A stretch of DNA of 64,000 bases from Methanothrix harundinacea 6Ac (lineage in GTDB: Archaea; Halobacteriota; Methanosarcinia; Methanotrichales; Methanotrichaceae), in contig NC_017527.1 in assembly GCF_000235565.1 (NCBI RefSeq), positions 62,001 to 126,000 on the forward strand, in the 5' to 3' direction. A model generated the notes under the pieces. The model was not told the DNA's origin and searched no databases. It saw only the letters and a program-made list of their open reading frames with translations. Positions 63,955 to 64,000 of this stretch are shown piece after piece (within the stretch, counting starts at the first letter, position 1; each line of letters opens with the position of its first letter). A program made the position numbers and the translations under genes.

Positions 63955-64000
63955 TGCCAATAACGAAGCAATTTTGATGTACCTGATCTTCAGGTGTTCC

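Overview
This is a high-GC euryarchaeal chromosome segment from a methanogen. The evidence is a methanogenesis marker 8 (DUF2099) gene, an iron-sulfur flavoprotein/AfpA pair, two-subunit topoisomerase VI, archaeal PriS, GINS and RPA, Nop5 and Nop10, eukaryote-like ribosomal proteins L44e, S27e and S8e, BRE/TATA-type promoters, and a tRNA-Leu with no encoded CCA. Gene content and GC point to the Methanotrichaceae (Methanothrix/Methanocrinis), but that placement is inference.

Layout. 1-9.8 kb is an informational block on the minus strand: a nitrilase, priS, GINS, L44e, S27e, aIF2-alpha, Nop10, a PAC2 chaperone and a PmbA/TldD protein, many overlapping by one to four bases, then prs. Small zinc-ribbon and PUA proteins, a phosphoglycerate mutase and a dUTPase-like enzyme follow. 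9.9-14.6 kb is membrane biology: DUF1614, BofA, and a very large SLC5 symporter fused to a STAC-like segment and two DUF835 domains, preceded by an overlapping small two-helix protein. 14.8-27.8 kb holds aspS, a frameshifted DUF333 protein, secreted proteins, an HNH nuclease without a normal start, an orphan substrate-binding protein, an MFS exporter, Isf/AfpA, AlaX, marker 8, two tandem secreted paralogues with copied promoters, and nop5. 27.9-36.4 kb is DNA maintenance and metabolism: RPA, its partner, top6B/top6A, an amidohydrolase, Trm112 and pyrG.

36.4-41.4 kb is the first accessory island. An AT-rich stretch carries a two-gene operon: a two-TM, coiled-coil, GAF-like protein followed 2 bp later by a Panacea/SocA-like (DUF4065) antitoxin. 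The first gene is split by a complete 1,426-bp IS66-family element with matching 14-bp ends and a perfect 8-bp target duplication. Removing the element restores one 298-codon frame. Next comes a two-gene AAA15 ATPase plus DUF4276 (TOPRIM-like) system. 41.5-46.1 kb has a PhzF isomerase, a GNAT acetyltransferase, a dead Asp/Glu racemase and a CopB-type P1B ATPase. 46.2-49.1 kb is a second AT-rich island: a GmrSD-like DUF262/DUF1524 gene, a 32-codon ORF, decayed tails of a restriction-modification protein, and tRNA-Leu(UAA). 49.2-58.2 kb holds a DUF123 protein, a GntP-type permease, a giant adhesin-like surface gene split by a frameshift, and pdxT/pdxS. 58.3-64 kb has a 1,206-residue TolB-like beta-propeller surface protein, a DRG-family GTPase and S8e.

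The best candidate for an undescribed system is the membrane-sensor/Panacea pair broken by the IS66 element. The SLC5-STAC-DUF835 receptor-like protein with its small overlapping partner is second. Several genes carry single-base insertions, three of the four in or next to homopolymers. These could be assembly errors and should be checked before any gene is called dead.
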